A stretch of DNA of 64,000 nt from 40CM-4-69-5 sp036556905. Lineage in GTDB: Bacteria > Methylomirabilota > Methylomirabilia > Rokubacteriales > CSP1-6. Each line of letters begins with the position of its first letter. Positions within the stretch are counted from its first letter, which is position 1. The translations under genes and the position numbers were made by a program. The stretch covers positions 1-64,000 of the forward strand of contig DATBIM010000108.1 of assembly GCA_036556905.1 (NCBI GenBank). Reading direction: 5' to 3'. The notes beneath the pieces were generated by a model. The model was not told where the DNA came from, searched no databases, and worked only from the letters and a program-made list of their open reading frames with translations. Below, piece after piece: positions 43,067 to 52,877 of this stretch.

Positions 43067-43167
43067 GGATGAGCAAGATCGCGCACCGAGCGGGCGTGCG
43101 GAGCCCCGGCGGCCTGGAGCAGGCCCCCCTCGGGCTAACCCGAGCTCGCGGCCCCCGCGACAACTAA

Positions 43168-45603
43168 ATGCCCAACGAGCGACAGGTCCCGGTCCCCATC
43201 GAAGAGGAGATGCGGAAGTCCTATCTGGACTACGCCATGTCCGTCATCGTCGGTCGCGCGCTGCCGGATATCCGCGATGGCCTCAAGCCCGTTCACCGCC
43301 GCGTGCTCTATGCCATGCAGGAGCTGGGGCTGGCCTGGAATCGACCCTACAAGAAGGCCGCTCGCGTGGTGGGCGAAGTGTTGGGGAAATATCACCCCCA
43401 CGGCGACGCGCCGGTATACGAGGCGCTGGTGCGGATGGTCCAGGAGTTCTCGCTGCGGTATCCCCTGGTCGACGGCCAGGGAAACTTCGGCTCCATCGAT
43501 GGCGACCCGCCGGCCGCCATGCGGTACACGGAAGCCCGGCTGGCCAAGATCGCCCACGAGATGCTGGCCGACATCGACAAAGAGACCGTCGACTTCGTTC
43601 CCAACTTCGACGAGTCGCTCCAGGAACCCATCGTCCTGCCCACCCGGGTGCCCAACCTCCTGATCAACGGGTCGGCAGGCATCGCGGTGGGGATGGCCAC
43701 GAACATCCCCCCGCACAACCTCTCCGAGGTGATCGACGCGCTGGTCCTGCTCATCGACGACCCGGCCGCCCCGCTCGAGCAGCTCATGAAGATCGTCACC
43801 GGACCCGATTTCCCGACCCGCGGGTTCATCTATGGCATGAGCGGGATCCGGGAGGCCTACACCACCGGGCGGGGCACCATCACGCTGCGGGCCAAGGCCC
43901 ACGCCGAGAAGCTGCGCGGTGGCCGCGAAGCGATCATCATCACCGAGCTGCCCTACCAGGTGAACAAGGCCAGCCTCATCGAGAAGATCTCCGAGCTGAG
44001 TCGCGAGAAGAAGATCGACGGCCTCTCCGAGATCCGCGACGAGTCGAACCGCGAGGGCATCCGGATCGTGCTGGAGCTGGCCCGCGGAGAGATTCCCCAG
44101 ATCGCGCTGAACCAGCTCTACAAGCACACCCAGATGCAGACGACCTTCGGGATCATCATGCTGGCCCTCGTGGAGCGCCGGCCCCAGGTGGTGAATCTCA
44201 AGGAGATGCTGGAGGCCTTCATCCGCTTCCGGCGCGAGATCGTAACGCGGCGCACACGCTTCGATCTGGCCCGGGCCGAGGAGAAGGCCCACGTGCTGGC
44301 CGGGTTGCGCAAGGCGGTCGAGCACCTGGACGCCGTGATCCGGCTCATCCGGCAGGCCGAGAGCCCGGAGGCCGCCAAGGACGCCCTGATGAGCCGGCTC
44401 GAGCTCAGCGAGATCCAGGCCAAGGCCATCCTGGACATGCGGCTGCAGCGCCTGACCCAGCTGGAGCGGCACAAGGTCGTCGAGGAGCATGAGCAGACGC
44501 TGGCCCTCATCGAGGAGCTCAAGGGCATCCTGGCCTCCGAGGCCAAGCTGATGGGGATCATCAAGCAGGAGCTCCTGGCCCTCAAGACCGAGTATGGCGA
44601 CGCCCGGCGGACGGAGATCCTCACCGAGACGACCGAGCTCACCATCGAGGACCTGCTCGCCGACGAAGAGATGGTCGTCACCATCACCCGGTCGGGATAC
44701 ATCAAGCGCACCCACGTCGAGGCGTACCGGAGCCAGCGGCGGGGCGGCAAGGGCGTGACGGGGATGGAGACCAAGGAGGAGGATATCGTCGCGGACCTGT
44801 TCGTGGCCTCCACGCACTCCTCCCTGCTCTTCTTCACCAACCTGGGCAAGGTGCACTGGCTCAAGGTTCACGAGATCCCCGAGGGGGGACGCCAGGCCAA
44901 GGGCAAGGCCATGGTGAATCTCCTGTCGCTGGGGGAGGGCGAGCGGGTAGCCACCTGCGTGCCGGTGCGGGACTTCGCGGCCGGCGGCCACATCCTGTTC
45001 GTCACCAAGCAGGGCAAGGTGAAGAAGACCGAGCTGGAGGCGTACTCGCATCCGCGGGCCGGAGGCATTCAGGCCATTGGCCTGGAGGCTGGGGACGAGG
45101 TGATCGGGGCCCGCCGAACGGACGGCCAGCGCGAGGTGATGGTCGCCACCAAGCTGGGCATCACCATCCGGTTTGCCGAGGAAGAAGTGCGCCCGATGGG
45201 GCGGGGCGCCTCCGGCGTGCGGGGCGTCGAGCTCGAGGAGGGCGACGAGGTCATCACCACCGACGTGGTCCAGGAGGGGGTCACCATCCTCACCGTCACC
45301 GAGCGCGGCTTCGGCAAGCGGACACCGCTCGAGGAGTACCGCCTGCAGGGCCGGGCTGGCAAGGGAATCATCGACATCAAGACGGGTGGCCGCAACGGGA
45401 ACGTCGTGGGCATGCTGCAAGTCCGTGACGAAGACGACCTGCTCGTCGTCACGACCAAGGGCAAGATCATCCGCATGCATGCTGCCGACATCTCCTCGCA
45501 GGGGCGCAACACGTGGGGGGTCCGGATCATCGACCTGGAGCCGGACGACCGGGTCGGTTCGATCGCCCGCGTGGAGGCCGAACAGACGTCTGAGGCGCAG
45601 TAG
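43168..45603 (+). CDS. gyrA: DNA gyrase subunit A
   Basis: 811 aa: YLDYAMSVIVGRALPDIRDGLKPVHRR, the quinolone-resistance region GKYHPHGDAPVYEALVRM, catalytic Tyr in PAAMRYTEARL, and the six-bladed C-terminal beta-pinwheel with the GyrA box QRRGGKGV (reads SQRRGGKGVTG), which distinguishes it from ParC. About 100 bases separate it from gyrB. Confidence 0.97.
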   Translation: MPNERQVPVPIEEEMRKSYLDYAMSVIVGRALPDIRDGLKPVHRRVLYAMQELGLAWNRPYKKAARVVGEVLGKYHPHGDAPVYEALVRMVQEFSLRYPLVDGQGNFGSIDGDPPAAMRYTEARLAKIAHEMLADIDKETVDFVPNFDESLQEPIVLPTRVPNLLINGSAGIAVGMATNIPPHNLSEVIDALVLLIDDPAAPLEQLMKIVTGPDFPTRGFIYGMSGIREAYTTGRGTITLRAKAHAEKLRGGREAIIITELPYQVNKASLIEKISELSREKKIDGLSEIRDESNREGIRIVLELARGEIPQIALNQLYKHTQMQTTFGIIMLALVERRPQVVNLKEMLEAFIRFRREIVTRRTRFDLARAEEKAHVLAGLRKAVEHLDAVIRLIRQAESPEAAKDALMSRLELSEIQAKAILDMRLQRLTQLERHKVVEEHEQTLALIEELKGILASEAKLMGIIKQELLALKTEYGDARRTEILTETTELTIEDLLADEEMVVTITRSGYIKRTHVEAYRSQRRGGKGVTGMETKEEDIVADLFVASTHSSLLFFTNLGKVHWLKVHEIPEGGRQAKGKAMVNLLSLGEGERVATCVPVRDFAAGGHILFVTKQGKVKKTELEAYSHPRAGGIQAIGLEAGDEVIGARRTDGQREVMVATKLGITIRFAEEEVRPMGRGASGVRGVELEEGDEVITTDVVQEGVTILTVTERGFGKRTPLEEYRLQGRAGKGIIDIKTGGRNGNVVGMLQVRDEDDLLVVTTKGKIIRMHAADISSQGRNTWGVRIIDLEPDDRVGSIARVEAEQTSEAQ

Positions 45604-45613
45604 CGGGGCCGCC

Positions 45614-46921
45614 GTGCTGGACATCCGGCTCTTCCGGGAGCAGCCCGAGACCGTAGAACGGGGGCTGGCCGCCCGGGGCGAGTCGCCCGCCGTCGTCAAG
45701 GAAGTTCTGGCGCTGGACGCCGAGAGGCGGCGCCCCCTCCGCGAGGCCGAGGAGCTCAAGGCCGAGCGCAACCGGGTCTCGGAGGCCATCGGCCAGGCCC
45801 GCCGGCGGGGTGAGGACGCCTCGGCCGAGCAAGCACGGATGCGCGCGGTCGGCGAGCGCATCAAGGCGCTGGAAGCGGAGGTCGCGGCGCGGGAGGCGGC
45901 GATCGAGCACCTCCTGCTGCAGCTTCCGAATTTGCCCCACCCGTCGGTCCCGTCCGGCCTGACCGAGGACCAGAACGTCGAAGTCCGCCGCTGGGGCACC
46001 GTGCCGTCCTTCGCGTTCGCGGCCCGGCCGCACGAGGAGCTCGGGGAACGCCTGGGCCTCCTGGACTTCGAGCGGGCCGCCCGGATCGCCAAGTCCCGCT
46101 TCACGGTGCTGTGGGGCGGGGCCGCGCGCCTGGAACGGGCCCTGACCCAGTTCATGCTCGATCTGCACACCCGGGAGCACGGCTATACCGAGGTATGGAC
46201 GCCGCACCTCGTGAGCGGCGAGACGATGCTGGGCACGGCCCAGCTGCCGAAATTCGAAGACCAGCTCTTCAAGACGCAGGAGCCTGACGAGAACCGGACG
46301 CTCTATCTCATCCCGACGGCGGAGGTCCCCCTTACCGCGGTGCACCGCGGTGAGTTCCTGCCGGAGGCGACCTTGCCGCGCCGGTACGTGGCCTTCACGC
46401 CCTGCTACCGCCGGGAAGCGGGAACATACGGCAAGGATCTGAAGGGAATGATCCGACAGCACCAGTTCGACAAGGTGGAGCTGGTGAAGATCACGACACC
46501 CGCCCAGTCGTACGCCGAGCTCGAGACGATGGTGCACAGCGCGGAAACGGTGCTGCAGCGGCTGGAGATCCCCTACCGCCTGGTCGACCATTGCGCCGGA
46601 GACATGGGCTTCGCGGCGGCCAAGAGCTACGACATCGAGGTCTGGCTGCCCGGGCAGGGCAAGTACCGCGAGATCTCCTCCTGCTCCAACTGTGAGGCAT
46701 TCCAGGCCCGCCGACTCGACCTTCGCTATCGACCGGCCGGCGGGGGCCGGGCCGAGTACTGCCATACCCTGAATGGTTCGGGGCTGGCCGTCGGACGCAC
46801 GCTGATCGCCGTGCTCGAGAACTATCAGGAGGCCGACGGCAGCGTGACCATTCCAGCCGTGCTGCGCCCGTACATGGGCGGCCTCGAGCGGCTCACTCTC
46901 GCGTACGCCCCGCGCTCCTGA
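45614..46921 (+). CDS. serS: seryl-tRNA synthetase
   Basis: 435 aa from GTG 45614: N-terminal antiparallel coiled-coil arm (residues about 28-100) that grips the long variable arm of tRNA-Ser, then the class II core with motif 2 FTPCYRREAGTYGKDLKGMIRQHQF and motif 3 NGSGLAVGRTLIAVLENYQ. Ten bases follow the gyrA stop. All four serine isoacceptor tRNAs lie within 8 kb downstream. Confidence 0.97.
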   Translation: MLDIRLFREQPETVERGLAARGESPAVVKEVLALDAERRRPLREAEELKAERNRVSEAIGQARRRGEDASAEQARMRAVGERIKALEAEVAAREAAIEHLLLQLPNLPHPSVPSGLTEDQNVEVRRWGTVPSFAFAARPHEELGERLGLLDFERAARIAKSRFTVLWGGAARLERALTQFMLDLHTREHGYTEVWTPHLVSGETMLGTAQLPKFEDQLFKTQEPDENRTLYLIPTAEVPLTAVHRGEFLPEATLPRRYVAFTPCYRREAGTYGKDLKGMIRQHQFDKVELVKITTPAQSYAELETMVHSAETVLQRLEIPYRLVDHCAGDMGFAAAKSYDIEVWLPGQGKYREISSCSNCEAFQARRLDLRYRPAGGGRAEYCHTLNGSGLAVGRTLIAVLENYQEADGSVTIPAVLRPYMGGLERLTLAYAPRS

Positions 46922-47087
46922 GATATCCGCGCTAGAGCGAACCTGCCTAAACGTCACCCCGCCTGTCACGGGGATCGAATAGCGCCACATAAGTCCGCGA
47001 CACGGCGTCGCCCGAGTCTGGCACCTCGCGTGCACCCGCCTCCTCTGCGCTCGCCCGCCGAGCTCGGGCGGCGCGGGAGGTTCGGCT

Positions 47088-47504
47088 ATGAAGAGGGCAG
47101 GTCTCGTGGTCTTGGTCCTGGTCGCATCGTGGAGCGTGATCCCGGCCACGCCGGCGAGCGCGACGAACGTCAACGTCGGTGTCACCATCGGCCCGCCGCC
47201 GCCCCCGCCGCCGGTCCTGGTGGCGACCCCGCGGTTCGTCGTCATCCCGGGCAGCCCCGTTCAATACGCGCCGGGGGTGAGCTTCAACCTGTTCATCCAC
47301 AGCGGCCGTTACTACAGCTTTCACAACGGCGTGTGGTTTCACTCGCCGAGGCGTGGCGGCCCCTGGGCAATTATTGCGATGGAGAGGGTGCCCCACGTGG
47401 TCCGCGCCGTGCCCGTGACCTATTTCAAGGTCCCGCCCGGGCACGCCCGGAAGCACGACGGCCCGCCGATGGGGTATCCCGGGAAGGGCCCGAAGCACCG
47501 GTAA
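47088..47504 (+). CDS. exported protein of unknown function
   Basis: 138 aa. Signal peptide (MKRAGLVVLVLVASWSVIPATPASA), a Pro-rich spacer, then a beta-rich segment RFVVIPGSPVQYAPGVSFNLFIHSGRYYSFHNGVWFHS and GPWAIIAMERVPHVVRAVPVTYFKVPPGH. The pattern (YY-F-NG-WF, GPW, VP) occurs in widespread small exported bacterial proteins of unknown role. The C terminus is Lys/His/Gly-rich. Confidence 0.75.
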   Translation: MKRAGLVVLVLVASWSVIPATPASATNVNVGVTIGPPPPPPPVLVATPRFVVIPGSPVQYAPGVSFNLFIHSGRYYSFHNGVWFHSPRRGGPWAIIAMERVPHVVRAVPVTYFKVPPGHARKHDGPPMGYPGKGPKHR

Positions 47505-47536
47505 GGCCAGCGTTAGCCCGCCGAGATCCACCATCC

Positions 47537-50500
47537 TTAGCGGCGAGACTCCTCCACTCCGCGCTCCCGACCGTTGAGCGCCTGAATCACGACGCGGCGA
47601 ATTGCGGCGAGATCGAAGGGCTTGGCCAGGCAGGGGGCCTGGGTCGACTCGAGAAAATCGCGGGTGGTCGGTCCCAGCAGGTCGCCAGTCATGAACACGA
47701 AGCGCGGTCGACGATCGGGGAAGCGCGCCGACAGTTCGCGGTAAAGGCCGGGGCCATCGACGTCGGGCATCCGGATGTCGGTGATGATGAGGTCGTAACG
47801 GCGCGCAGCGAGCTGCTCCAGCGCGCTGGCGACGCTGACCGCCGCATCGACCGCGTGACCGTCCAGGCGCAGCATGTCGGCGACGAGATGGGCGACGGCC
47901 GGCTCGTCGTCGACGACGAGGATCGTCTGGCTGCCGATCACCGCCTGTCCCTCCGGCTCTCGACCGAGGGGCTCGACCGCCGCCTGCCCCACCGGCAGCT
48001 CCACGGTGAACACGGCACCCAGGCCCGGGCGGCCGTCGACCCTCAGCGTCCCGCCATGGCCCTCCACGATGCCCAGACAGAGCGAAAGCCCGAGCCCGGT
48101 GCCATGGCCCACCGGCTTGGTCGTGAAGAAGGGCTCGAAGATGCGGGCCTGGACGTCGGCGGGGATGCCGGGGCCGGTATCGGTCACCTGCAGGAGCACC
48201 ATGGAACGGGCCGTATCGTGCCGGGTGGCGATGGTGAGGCGCCGGAGCGGGGACTCCCGCATGGCCTGATGGGCGTTGGTCAGTAGATTCACGATGACTT
48301 GCTGTAGCTGGTGAGCATCCGCCCACAGCTCCGGCATATCGGCGGCCAGGTCGAGCTCGGCCTGCACATTGTCCAGCCCAAAGGGGTAGGCGAGCAGCTC
48401 CAACGCTTCCGTCACGACGCGGTTGAGCGCCACTCGACGCCGCTCGGGAGGGTGCTTGCGGGCCAGGGCCAGGAAATTGCGCACGATCCGACTGCAGCGG
48501 TACGAGGCCTGCTCGATCTGCAGGGCTGACTGCTCGAGCGTCGTCCCCGTCAGGGTCGACTTCAGCATCCCGGCGTAGCCGCTGATCACGGTGAGCGGAT
48601 TGTTCAGCTCGTGGGCCACGCCGGCGAGGAGTTGCCCCATCGTGGCCAGCTTCTCGCTCTGCCGGAGCGCGTCCTCGGTCCGTCGCCGCTCGCCGGCCAG
48701 GCGGTGCTTCTCGAGAATGAGCGACGCGTGATCGGCAAAGGCGGCGAGCAGTGAGACCTCGTCGGCGGTGAAGAGCCGGCGTTGCCGGGCGTAGACGTTG
48801 AGGGCCCCGATGACATTCCCGCCGGTCCGGAGCGGCACCCCGAGGAAGGCGTGGATGCCCTGCTCCTCAGCGCCCTGCCGATGTTCGCGATCGTAGCGCA
48901 GGTCCTCGGCCAGCTCTTCCACCGCCACGGGAGCGCCGCTGGCCACGACCGCGCCGCTGAGGCTCTCTCCCACCTTCAGCCGCGGGCGAGACACGAAAGA
49001 GGCCGCCTCCTCCGTACAGGCCTTGAGGACGAGCTCGTCGCCCTCCAGCAGCCTGAGCGCGGCAGCTTCGACGTGAAGGAGGCGGGCGGCTTCATTCACG
49101 ATGACCGAGAGGGTTTCGTCGGGCTCGCTCACCGCGGCCAGGCGGCCGGCCAGGCTGTAGAGCACCTCCAGCCGGTGACGCTCGCGCTCGGCACGGTCGT
49201 AGAGGCGGGCGTTGTCCAGGGCGGTGGCCGCCTGATTGGCCAGGACCGAGAGGACCTTCAGCTCCTCGGCGTCGAAGGCCTCGCCGGACAGCTTCTCACC
49301 GACGAGGAGGATCGCCCGCACCCGGGCCTCGATCCGCACGGCGACGACCACGGCGGCATTGATCTGGTCGAGCTCGTCCACCACGGGTCCGAAGAACCGG
49401 GCGATTCGGGGGTTCGACCGGGCCTCGTCCAGCACCAGCATGCCATCGGCCTGCTCCAACCACCCCACGATCGGGCTCGACACCGCCAGCGCGCGGACGC
49501 CCGCCTGTTCGCCGGTGATGCTTTCCTCGCGGTGAAGGACGAAGGCATCGGTGGCTGCGTCGCGCATCATGATCGCGCAGTGCGTGAGCGGCACCCCCCG
49601 TACGAGCCCGTCGAGGAGGGTGTCGACCAGGGCCGGGAAGCTCAGGATGGCGCTCATGCGCTTGCTCAGGGCCACCAGGGTTTCGTAGCAGCCCCGGGAT
49701 CGGCTGAACATCAGGCGCTCGATGCGATCCTCCAGCGGTCGTCCCAGCGGCGAGAGGAGCAGGGCGAACAGAAAGCCGAGCGGCGCCACGATCCAGATGG
49801 CCGTGCTCTCGGTGAGGCCGAACACGTCTTCCAGGATCCACGTGACCGCCACGAGGGCCGCGGTCACCGCGGCGGCCACCGCGCCGTACACGCAGCCCTT
49901 CTTGACCAGCACGCTGACGTCGAACATGCGGTAACGGATGATGGCGAACCCGAACAGGACGGCCGACACCATGTTGGCGGGAATCCCGACGGGGTAGAGG
50001 GTTTCCAGCTCGGGGAAGCGGCGGGCCAGCGCGAACCGGATGATGTCCACGCAGCCGCCGGCGATGGTGGCCAGCGTACCCAGCACAATGAGCGTGGCCC
50101 GATTGCGGCGGAAGCTGGAATCGATCCGTCCCCAGGCGCGATGCAGGTGGACGAGCCCGCTGAAGAGAACGATGTAGAAGTAACCGAGGAACAGGTAGTA
50201 CAGGGGGCCCGGCATCGGCGCCCAGCCCCAGGCCGTCGTCTGGACACCGGCGATGAAATGACCGGTGGCGGCGAGGTTGGCCAATCCGAAGAGCGCGGCC
50301 AGGGCGTAGACGGCGACGAGCGCCGACCGCCGCTGGGTGCGCCGCTCGAGGAACGTCAGCATGAAGTGGTAATAGACGGCGGGCACGGCGATCACGCCGA
50401 CGTGGATGACGACCTCCCAGAAGTACGCAATGTCGGCGCCGGTCACGCGCCGGAGCATGAAGACACCGAAGTTCCAGAGCGCCATCGCCGACACCAATGC

Positions 50501-50620
50501 GGCGAAGGCGCGGTTGAGGCTGTGGCCGGGATTGCGGAGCAGTGAGATGGTGACCAGACAGGCGTTCAGGACCAGGGCAGCGAGGGGCAGGAGGTGATGC
50601 GGGGTCAGCGCGGGACCGAT
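47537..50620 (-). CDS. hybrid sensor histidine kinase (7TM, GAF, GAF, HisKA, HATPase, receiver)
   Basis: About 1,027 aa. Membrane helices occupy the first 260 residues, then two GAF domains, HisKA with VAHELNNPLTVISGYAGML, HATPase with NLLTNAHQAM, DTGPGIP and GTGLGLSLCLGIVEGHGG, and a C-terminal receiver with VDDEPAVAHLV and LIITDIRMPDVDG. The first canonical starts (TTG 50497, GTG 50494) would omit the first membrane helix LPLAALVLNACLVTISLL. Upstream the frame opens after a TAG with ATC 50620, which has GGAGG six bases before it; ATC or another non-canonical codon may be used. The minimum safe CDS is 47537-50497. Confidence 0.85.
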   Translation of the reverse strand: MGPALTPHHLLPLAALVLNACLVTISLLRNPGHSLNRAFAALVSAMALWNFGVFMLRRVTGADIAYFWEVVIHVGVIAVPAVYYHFMLTFLERRTQRRSALVAVYALAALFGLANLAATGHFIAGVQTTAWGWAPMPGPLYYLFLGYFYIVLFSGLVHLHRAWGRIDSSFRRNRATLIVLGTLATIAGGCVDIIRFALARRFPELETLYPVGIPANMVSAVLFGFAIIRYRMFDVSVLVKKGCVYGAVAAAVTAALVAVTWILEDVFGLTESTAIWIVAPLGFLFALLLSPLGRPLEDRIERLMFSRSRGCYETLVALSKRMSAILSFPALVDTLLDGLVRGVPLTHCAIMMRDAATDAFVLHREESITGEQAGVRALAVSSPIVGWLEQADGMLVLDEARSNPRIARFFGPVVDELDQINAAVVVAVRIEARVRAILLVGEKLSGEAFDAEELKVLSVLANQAATALDNARLYDRAERERHRLEVLYSLAGRLAAVSEPDETLSVIVNEAARLLHVEAAALRLLEGDELVLKACTEEAASFVSRPRLKVGESLSGAVVASGAPVAVEELAEDLRYDREHRQGAEEQGIHAFLGVPLRTGGNVIGALNVYARQRRLFTADEVSLLAAFADHASLILEKHRLAGERRRTEDALRQSEKLATMGQLLAGVAHELNNPLTVISGYAGMLKSTLTGTTLEQSALQIEQASYRCSRIVRNFLALARKHPPERRRVALNRVVTEALELLAYPFGLDNVQAELDLAADMPELWADAHQLQQVIVNLLTNAHQAMRESPLRRLTIATRHDTARSMVLLQVTDTGPGIPADVQARIFEPFFTTKPVGHGTGLGLSLCLGIVEGHGGTLRVDGRPGLGAVFTVELPVGQAAVEPLGREPEGQAVIGSQTILVVDDEPAVAHLVADMLRLDGHAVDAAVSVASALEQLAARRYDLIITDIRMPDVDGPGLYRELSARFPDRRPRFVFMTGDLLGPTTRDFLESTQAPCLAKPFDLAAIRRVVIQALNGRERGVEESRR

Positions 50621-50765
50621 CGCCTACCTCCACGGAGCCATCCACGCGCCATGGTTCACGATTATGGGTGGCCCCGCGGGCTCCGACCAACCTTTCCCCG
50701 AGCGGAGTGAGCCGATTGCATCAGTCCGGCTCCTCCCGGATCACGCGCGGTACCTGCGTCGGGCG

Positions 50766-51995
50766 TCAGGGTGCGAAGGCGAAGAGGTAGGCGCGCAGGC
50801 TGATCGCCAGCGCGACCGCTTGAATCGTGGCGTCCTCGGTCCGCCCGCCGATCTTGATGCGGTGCCCGGGGGAGTACACGAACTTCGATTCCAGGCCGAG
50901 GGCGATGTTACTGGTGACGAAGTACTCGATGCCCGCACCGACCACGAGGCCGGCCGCGTAACTGGAGGCGTCGATCTCGAGGTCGGCCCCCGGCGGTTTA
51001 CGGTCATTGAACTCGGCGTGAATGAGCCCGACGCCCACCGAGCCATAGGGCACGGCGCGTCCGCCGGCGAGCGGATACCGCCCGCGAAGCGCGGGAGTGA
51101 AGGCATAGACCGCGTACTCGCCGATCGTGCCGAGGCCTGATACGGTCAACGCGACCTCGTATCCGTCCACGGCGAACTCGGCGCCGAAGTATCGTCCGAA
51201 ATCGAGGCCGAGCGACACTCCGAAGAAGTGCGCCAGCTCGTCCCCAATCGCCGCTGGCACCGGCGTGGCCTCGACGCCCGGGGCGAGCTCGGAATCGGTC
51301 GGGATGGCCCCTCCGGCGCGGAGGGCGAGATACAGGCGTGCCCGCTCGCGAAGGTCGGCCAGAGGAACCGGCTGGAGCTCGGGATAGAAGAAACGGAGAC
51401 CGAACGAGGTCAGGGGGCTCGAGGCGTTGATCGTGTGGCGGGTGCCTCCGACCGTCAGCGTCTGATCGCCGGCGAACAGATACTTGAACTCGACGCCGAG
51501 GGCGATGTTGTCGGCCAGGAAGAATTCGATACCGGCTCCGAGCGTGCCGACCGGGGTCGTCGACTCGTCATCGATCTGAAGGCCGAGGGCCGAGCTTGGG
51601 CGGCCCGCGGTGCTGGCCGGGGTCTTGCGATCGTTGAACTCGGTGAGGGCGATGCCGGCTCCACCGATGAGATACGGGACCAGCCGGTCGCGGAGGAGGG
51701 GGTATCGTAGCCGGACCTGGGGCACGAGCGCAAAGACGCCGTACTCGCCGATGGTGCCGATGCCCCGGATCTCCGGGAAGAGCTCGAAGCGATCCCCGGA
51801 CAGCTCGACCCCGAGGTAGCGGTTCAGGTTGGCGCCCAGCCCGAAACCGTAGTAGTCGTGGACGTCGGTGAGAGTGCTCGTGTCGCGGAACTTCAGATGG
51901 AGGTAGCCCCGGGGCCTGTCGCTGTCCTCGGCGCTGGCGAAGCCGGCCGCCGTCGAGAGCGCGATCGCGCAGCACAGCCCGGCCAGGCGTCTCAC
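50766..51995 (-). CDS. outer-membrane protein with two tandem beta-barrel domains
   Basis: 409 aa from GTG 51995, with signal peptide RRLAGLCCAIALSTAAGFASA. Two OmpW/OmpA-like eight-strand units follow, sharing landmarks in order: GIGTIGEYGVFALVPQVRLRYPL and GLGTIGEYAVYAFTPALRGRYPL (shown only in part as GTIGEY), then EFNDRK, then GAGIEFFLADNIALG against GAGIEYFVTSNIALG, then FKY/SKF before a GG turn. Both units end with alternating-residue strands. A TTG at 52007 is an alternative start. It may fold as two barrels or as one larger barrel. Confidence 0.8.
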   Translation of the reverse strand: MRRLAGLCCAIALSTAAGFASAEDSDRPRGYLHLKFRDTSTLTDVHDYYGFGLGANLNRYLGVELSGDRFELFPEIRGIGTIGEYGVFALVPQVRLRYPLLRDRLVPYLIGGAGIALTEFNDRKTPASTAGRPSSALGLQIDDESTTPVGTLGAGIEFFLADNIALGVEFKYLFAGDQTLTVGGTRHTINASSPLTSFGLRFFYPELQPVPLADLRERARLYLALRAGGAIPTDSELAPGVEATPVPAAIGDELAHFFGVSLGLDFGRYFGAEFAVDGYEVALTVSGLGTIGEYAVYAFTPALRGRYPLAGGRAVPYGSVGVGLIHAEFNDRKPPGADLEIDASSYAAGLVVGAGIEYFVTSNIALGLESKFVYSPGHRIKIGGRTEDATIQAVALAISLRAYLFAFAP

Positions 51996-52077
51996 CCGAG
52001 GCGCCAACCGGACTGGTTTGCGTGGATCCAGGGCACGTCACGAGGAATGCCGCGCAACCATGCGATACTAAAGCACC

Positions 52078-52166
52078 GGAGGGCTAGCCTCAACTGGTAA
52101 GGCAGTGGACTTGAAATCCACCGGGGCGCAAGCTCCATGGGGGTTCGAATCCCTCGCCCTCCGCCA
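52078..52166 (+). tRNA. tRNA-Ser(TGA), unusual D arm
   Basis: 89 bases with GCCA end. Acceptor GGAGGGC/GCCCTCC, anticodon stem GTGGA/TCCAC with loop CTTGAAA (anticodon TGA), variable arm stem GGGGC-GCAA-GCTCC, T arm GGGGG/CCCTC. The D arm is GCCT-CAACTGGTA-AGGC, a class-I-like four-pair stem, unlike the GCC-GAG type of the three other serine tRNAs here. The anticodon and arm lengths argue against a selenocysteine tRNA. Confidence 0.85.
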
Positions 52167-52195
52167 CCCCGTTCCTCAGGCCGGGCCAGAACGCG

Positions 52196-52729
52196 TTACT
52201 GGCCAAACAGGCGACGGATCGCCCCGACCCCCTCGTCGATGATGCGCTCGGCCTCGCGAAAAGGGGCCGAGGCGCCGGACCGTAGCTGGACCCTGATCTC
52301 CGTGGTTTCTCCCCGCATGACCTGGACCTGCCGTACCTCGGCGGCGAACCTGGGGTGGCTGACACGCACCCGGTATTGCCCCGCCTCGAGCGAATGCCGC
52401 GCCTTACCGCGGAAGTTAGGAGCGATGGTGGTGATGAGAGCGTTCTGCGAGCTGAGGATCTCGACGGTTGCGTCGCGGATCGACTGCTCCGCCTTCGCGT
52501 CTTGAATGATCGCGACGATCTCCCCTTTTCCGGGCCCGGGTTTGAAGTAGCCCGGGACCGCGAAGAGCGCGCCGAGGATCGAGAGCGTTCCGGCGGTGAG
52601 CCCGATGACCGTCTGAATACTGGACAGCGAGGGCGTTGGACCACCGAACGGCCTGCCGAGCGTGACGCGAAAAGATCCCCAGTCCACGCTCGCGTGGCGA
52701 GCAACAGGAATGCCAACGCGCACGTACAC
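52196..52729 (-). CDS. membrane-anchored protein with carboxypeptidase-regulatory-like domain
   Basis: 177 aa. A membrane helix at about residues 38-62 (IQTVIGLTAGTLSILGALFAVPGYF) is followed by a beta-sandwich-like domain: QSIRDATVEILSSQNALITT, LEAGQYRVRVSHPRFAAEVRQVQVMRGETTEIRVQL. This is the shape of PEGA/carboxypeptidase regulatory-like repeats. The GTG start at 52729 is the longest option; the N-terminal 35 residues have little character and the true start may be later. Confidence 0.65.
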   Translation of the reverse strand: MYVRVGIPVARHASVDWGSFRVTLGRPFGGPTPSLSSIQTVIGLTAGTLSILGALFAVPGYFKPGPGKGEIVAIIQDAKAEQSIRDATVEILSSQNALITTIAPNFRGKARHSLEAGQYRVRVSHPRFAAEVRQVQVMRGETTEIRVQLRSGASAPFREAERIIDEGVGAIRRLFGQ

Positions 52730-52877
52730 GAAAACGGTGCTTTGTCACCGCGAGATGGGAGGTGGTCGGGAGTGAGGTCTCTTGCCGCCGCGTGCCATGC
52801 TGGCTCGGAATGCCAGGAGGCACCGGGCAGAGCATCCGCGGATGGGAGGAGAAGTGACGCCCGCCGCCAATGCCCGG

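Noticed and set aside
43135..46170. A 1,011-codon open frame on the minus strand across gyrA and serS
   Set aside because: It is antisense to two certain genes and has the Leu/Gly/His-rich composition of GC-rich shadow frames.
52078..52166. Selenocysteine tRNA
   Set aside because: Anticodon is TGA, not TCA, and the acceptor and D stems have ordinary lengths.
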